Program-made: the position numbers and the translations under genes
Source: Clostridiales bacterium
Lineage (GTDB): Bacteria; Bacillota_A; Clostridia; Saccharofermentanales; Saccharofermentanaceae
DNA: 16,283 nt
Direction of reading: 5' to 3'
Assembly: GCA_024695545.1 (NCBI GenBank)
Contig: JAILHZ010000172.1
Span: 1 to 16,283, forward strand
Notes under the pieces: generated by a model
Databases searched by the model: none
What the model was told of the DNA's origin: nothing
Seen by the model: the letters and a program-made list of their open reading frames with translations, nothing else
In this document: piece by piece, positions 15,513 to 16,283 of the stretch
How the letters are laid out: each line of letters opens with the position of its first letter
How positions within the stretch are numbered: position 1 is the stretch's first letter

Positions 15513-15941
15513 TTATTTGGTGAGAACTTATTTGATGATTGGATGGGCTTCCCGATGCGGGAACTCGCGAATGTAGACAAGAGGCTCTACGGTAAGAATG
15601 CAAGTCACGTCATGAAGACCGATGTCAACGAGACGGACGAGAACTATGAACTCGAGATCGACCTTCCGGGCTTTAAGAAGGATGAGATCAATGTAAAGCT
15701 CGAGGACGGCTACATGACGATCAGTGCGGCGAAGGGCCTCGATCAGGAAAAGAAGGATAAGAAGGGCAGGATCATCCGCCAGGAGAGATATGCCGGTGCG
15801 ATGTCCAGATCTTTCTACGTCGGCGCGAACGTCAGTAAGGATGACGTGAAGGCGAAGTTTGAAGACGGTGTCCTCAAGCTCGATATCCCGAAGAGAGAAC
15901 TGAATCTCCCGGAAAACAACACGATCAACATTGAAGGCTGA
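15504..15941 (+). CDS. hsp20: Small heat-shock protein, Hsp20/alpha-crystallin family
   Basis: Product of 145 residues, the normal length for bacterial small heat-shock proteins. The N-terminal arm (MLSLFGENLFDDWMGFP) is followed by an alpha-crystallin domain (about 35-132) with DVNETDENYELEIDLPGF, the glycine-rich strand region and the signature FEDGVLKLDIPK. The C-terminal INI (141-143) matches the I-X-I motif that bridges subunits in the oligomer. It should act in the cytoplasm as an ATP-independent holdase for unfolding proteins. GGAGG lies 8 nt before the ATG. Transcription is under a CIRCE-covered promoter and the leader may add heat control of translation. It is a single-gene unit ended by a strong hairpin. 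Confidence 0.97.
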   Translation: MLSLFGENLFDDWMGFPMRELANVDKRLYGKNASHVMKTDVNETDENYELEIDLPGFKKDEINVKLEDGYMTISAAKGLDQEKKDKKGRIIRQERYAGAMSRSFYVGANVSKDDVKAKFEDGVLKLDIPKRELNLPENNTINIEG

Positions 15942-15951
15942 TTAGCGTTTC

Positions 15952-16014
15952 GCGGCCGGCAGCATTGAGTGACTAACCACTTCGCTTGGCTCGTTACCGT
16001 GTGTGGCCGACCGC
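15952..16014 (+). other. Nested hairpin region downstream of hsp20
   Basis: Between the hsp20 stop and its terminator, GCGGCCGGC (15952-15960) can pair GCCGACCGC (16006-16014) with one mismatch. Inside it, 15969-15979 can pair 15987-15997 in nine of eleven positions around a CTTCGCT loop. The stretch has no open reading frame of note. It may be a structured 3' untranslated region, a small RNA or a remnant repeat. Confidence 0.3.
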
Positions 16015-16064
16015 CATCCCACAGATAAACATTTCGTTTCCATAATTACACTTCCTAACAAATC

Positions 16065-16110
16065 AGGTAGGATCAAATGATGAAAAAACACCGTTTGATC
16101 CTACCTCTTT
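16065..16110 (+). terminator. hsp20 terminator
   Basis: Perfect 13-bp inverted repeat AGGTAGGATCAAA (16065-16077) and TTTGATCCTACCT (16094-16106), loop 16 nt (two more pairs possible), then CTTTTATT. It lies about 125 bp after the hsp20 stop. The stem is less GC-rich than usual but long. Confidence 0.75.
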
Positions 16111-16144
16111 TATTGCCCTCAAAAAAAAGACAAAGGAAAAACAA

Positions 16145-16174
16145 AAAAGGATCCCGCCGAAGCAGGATCCTTTT
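16145..16174 (-). terminator. gdhA terminator with UUCG tetraloop
   Basis: Read on the minus strand: GGATCCTGC, loop TTCG, GCGGGATCC (nine pairs, one G-T wobble), then TTTTTTGTTTTT. Stem arms on the + strand are 16149-16157 and 16162-16170, extended by A4/T4 at 16145-16148 and 16171-16174. A C(UUCG)G loop is exceptionally stable, and the T-run on the minus side shows it ends gdhA. The T4 on the + side may let it also stop + strand read-through. Confidence 0.88.
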
Positions 16175-16201
16175 GATTTGCTTTTGTATCGCGAGTATCG
16201 A

Positions 16202-16283
16202 TTAGTAAGCAATACCCTGAGCCATCATAGCGTCTGCGATCTTCTGGAAACCGGCAATGTTAGCACCCATAACGAGGTTGTCC
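16202..16283 (-). CDS. gdhA: Glutamate dehydrogenase, C-terminal fragment (cut by window end)
   Basis: Only the last 26 codons and the TAA stop (16202-16204) are inside the window. The translated end, NLVMGANIAGFQKIADAMMAQG followed by IAY, matches in pattern the conserved C-terminus of hexameric NADP- or NAD-dependent glutamate dehydrogenases, which interconvert glutamate with 2-oxoglutarate and ammonia. Cofactor choice cannot be told from this piece. The gene runs toward hsp20, and the two units are separated by facing terminators. Confidence 0.9.
   Translation of the reverse strand, partial: DNLVMGANIAGFQKIADAMMAQGIAY

Noticed and set aside
15497..15523. Tiny open frame overlapping the hsp20 start
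   Set aside because: Its ATG is only 1 nt after GGAGG, too close to be used well, and it codes just eight residues.
1..16283. Mobile element, CRISPR array or phage region
   Set aside because: No transposase, integrase, terminal repeats or regular spacer array was seen. The tandem paralogues explain the long-range similarity in the first 7.4 kb.

Overview
The window looks like chromosomal DNA of a Gram-positive anaerobe in the Bacillota, most likely class Clostridia. The reasons are several Cys-anchored lipoproteins with strong Shine-Dalgarno sites, a CIRCE operator in front of a small heat-shock gene, a VTC-type polyphosphate polymerase gene beside a DUF4956 gene, and the end of a glutamate dehydrogenase gene of the clostridial kind. 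The species cannot be named from the sequence alone. No tRNA, rRNA, CRISPR array, transposase or phage gene was found.

Region 1 (1-7443, + strand). After a terminator from an upstream gene comes an apparent operon of three tandem paralogous lipoproteins of about 790-810 residues. Each has a lipobox, an N-terminal part of about 300 residues that looks like a beta-propeller, a conserved NPHAGKK linker, and a C-terminal extracellular solute-binding domain. No ABC permease or ATPase gene lies beside them. Gene 3 is a mosaic: some parts are closest to gene 1 and others to gene 2.

Region 2 (7455-9523, - strand). A two-component system of an OmpR-type response regulator and a sensor histidine kinase, joined by an ATGA stop/start overlap. 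It converges on the lipoprotein operon, and a likely terminator for that operon lies inside the kinase gene.

Region 3 (9524-12612, + strand). Divergent from the response regulator is an operon of a VTC-domain polyphosphate polymerase-like protein, a DUF4956 membrane protein, and a Cthe_2159-type beta-helix lipoprotein with a repetitive acidic tail. The divergent region carries spaced TTAAG/TTAAA boxes that may be the regulator's operator. A reasonable inference is that the two-component system controls a cell-envelope operon.

Region 4 (12613-15323). A NADAR-family N-glycosidase-like protein with an extra C-terminal part (+), overlapping tail to tail by 25 bp with a fourth solute-binding protein (-). 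The latter is held by a C-terminal membrane helix instead of a lipid anchor.

Region 5 (15324-16283). A small heat-shock protein gene (Hsp20) under a CIRCE-overlapped promoter. Its leader can fold so that the start codon sits in a perfect 9-bp stem and the Shine-Dalgarno can pair separately, a candidate RNA thermometer. The window ends with two facing terminators and the last 26 codons of gdhA on the minus strand.
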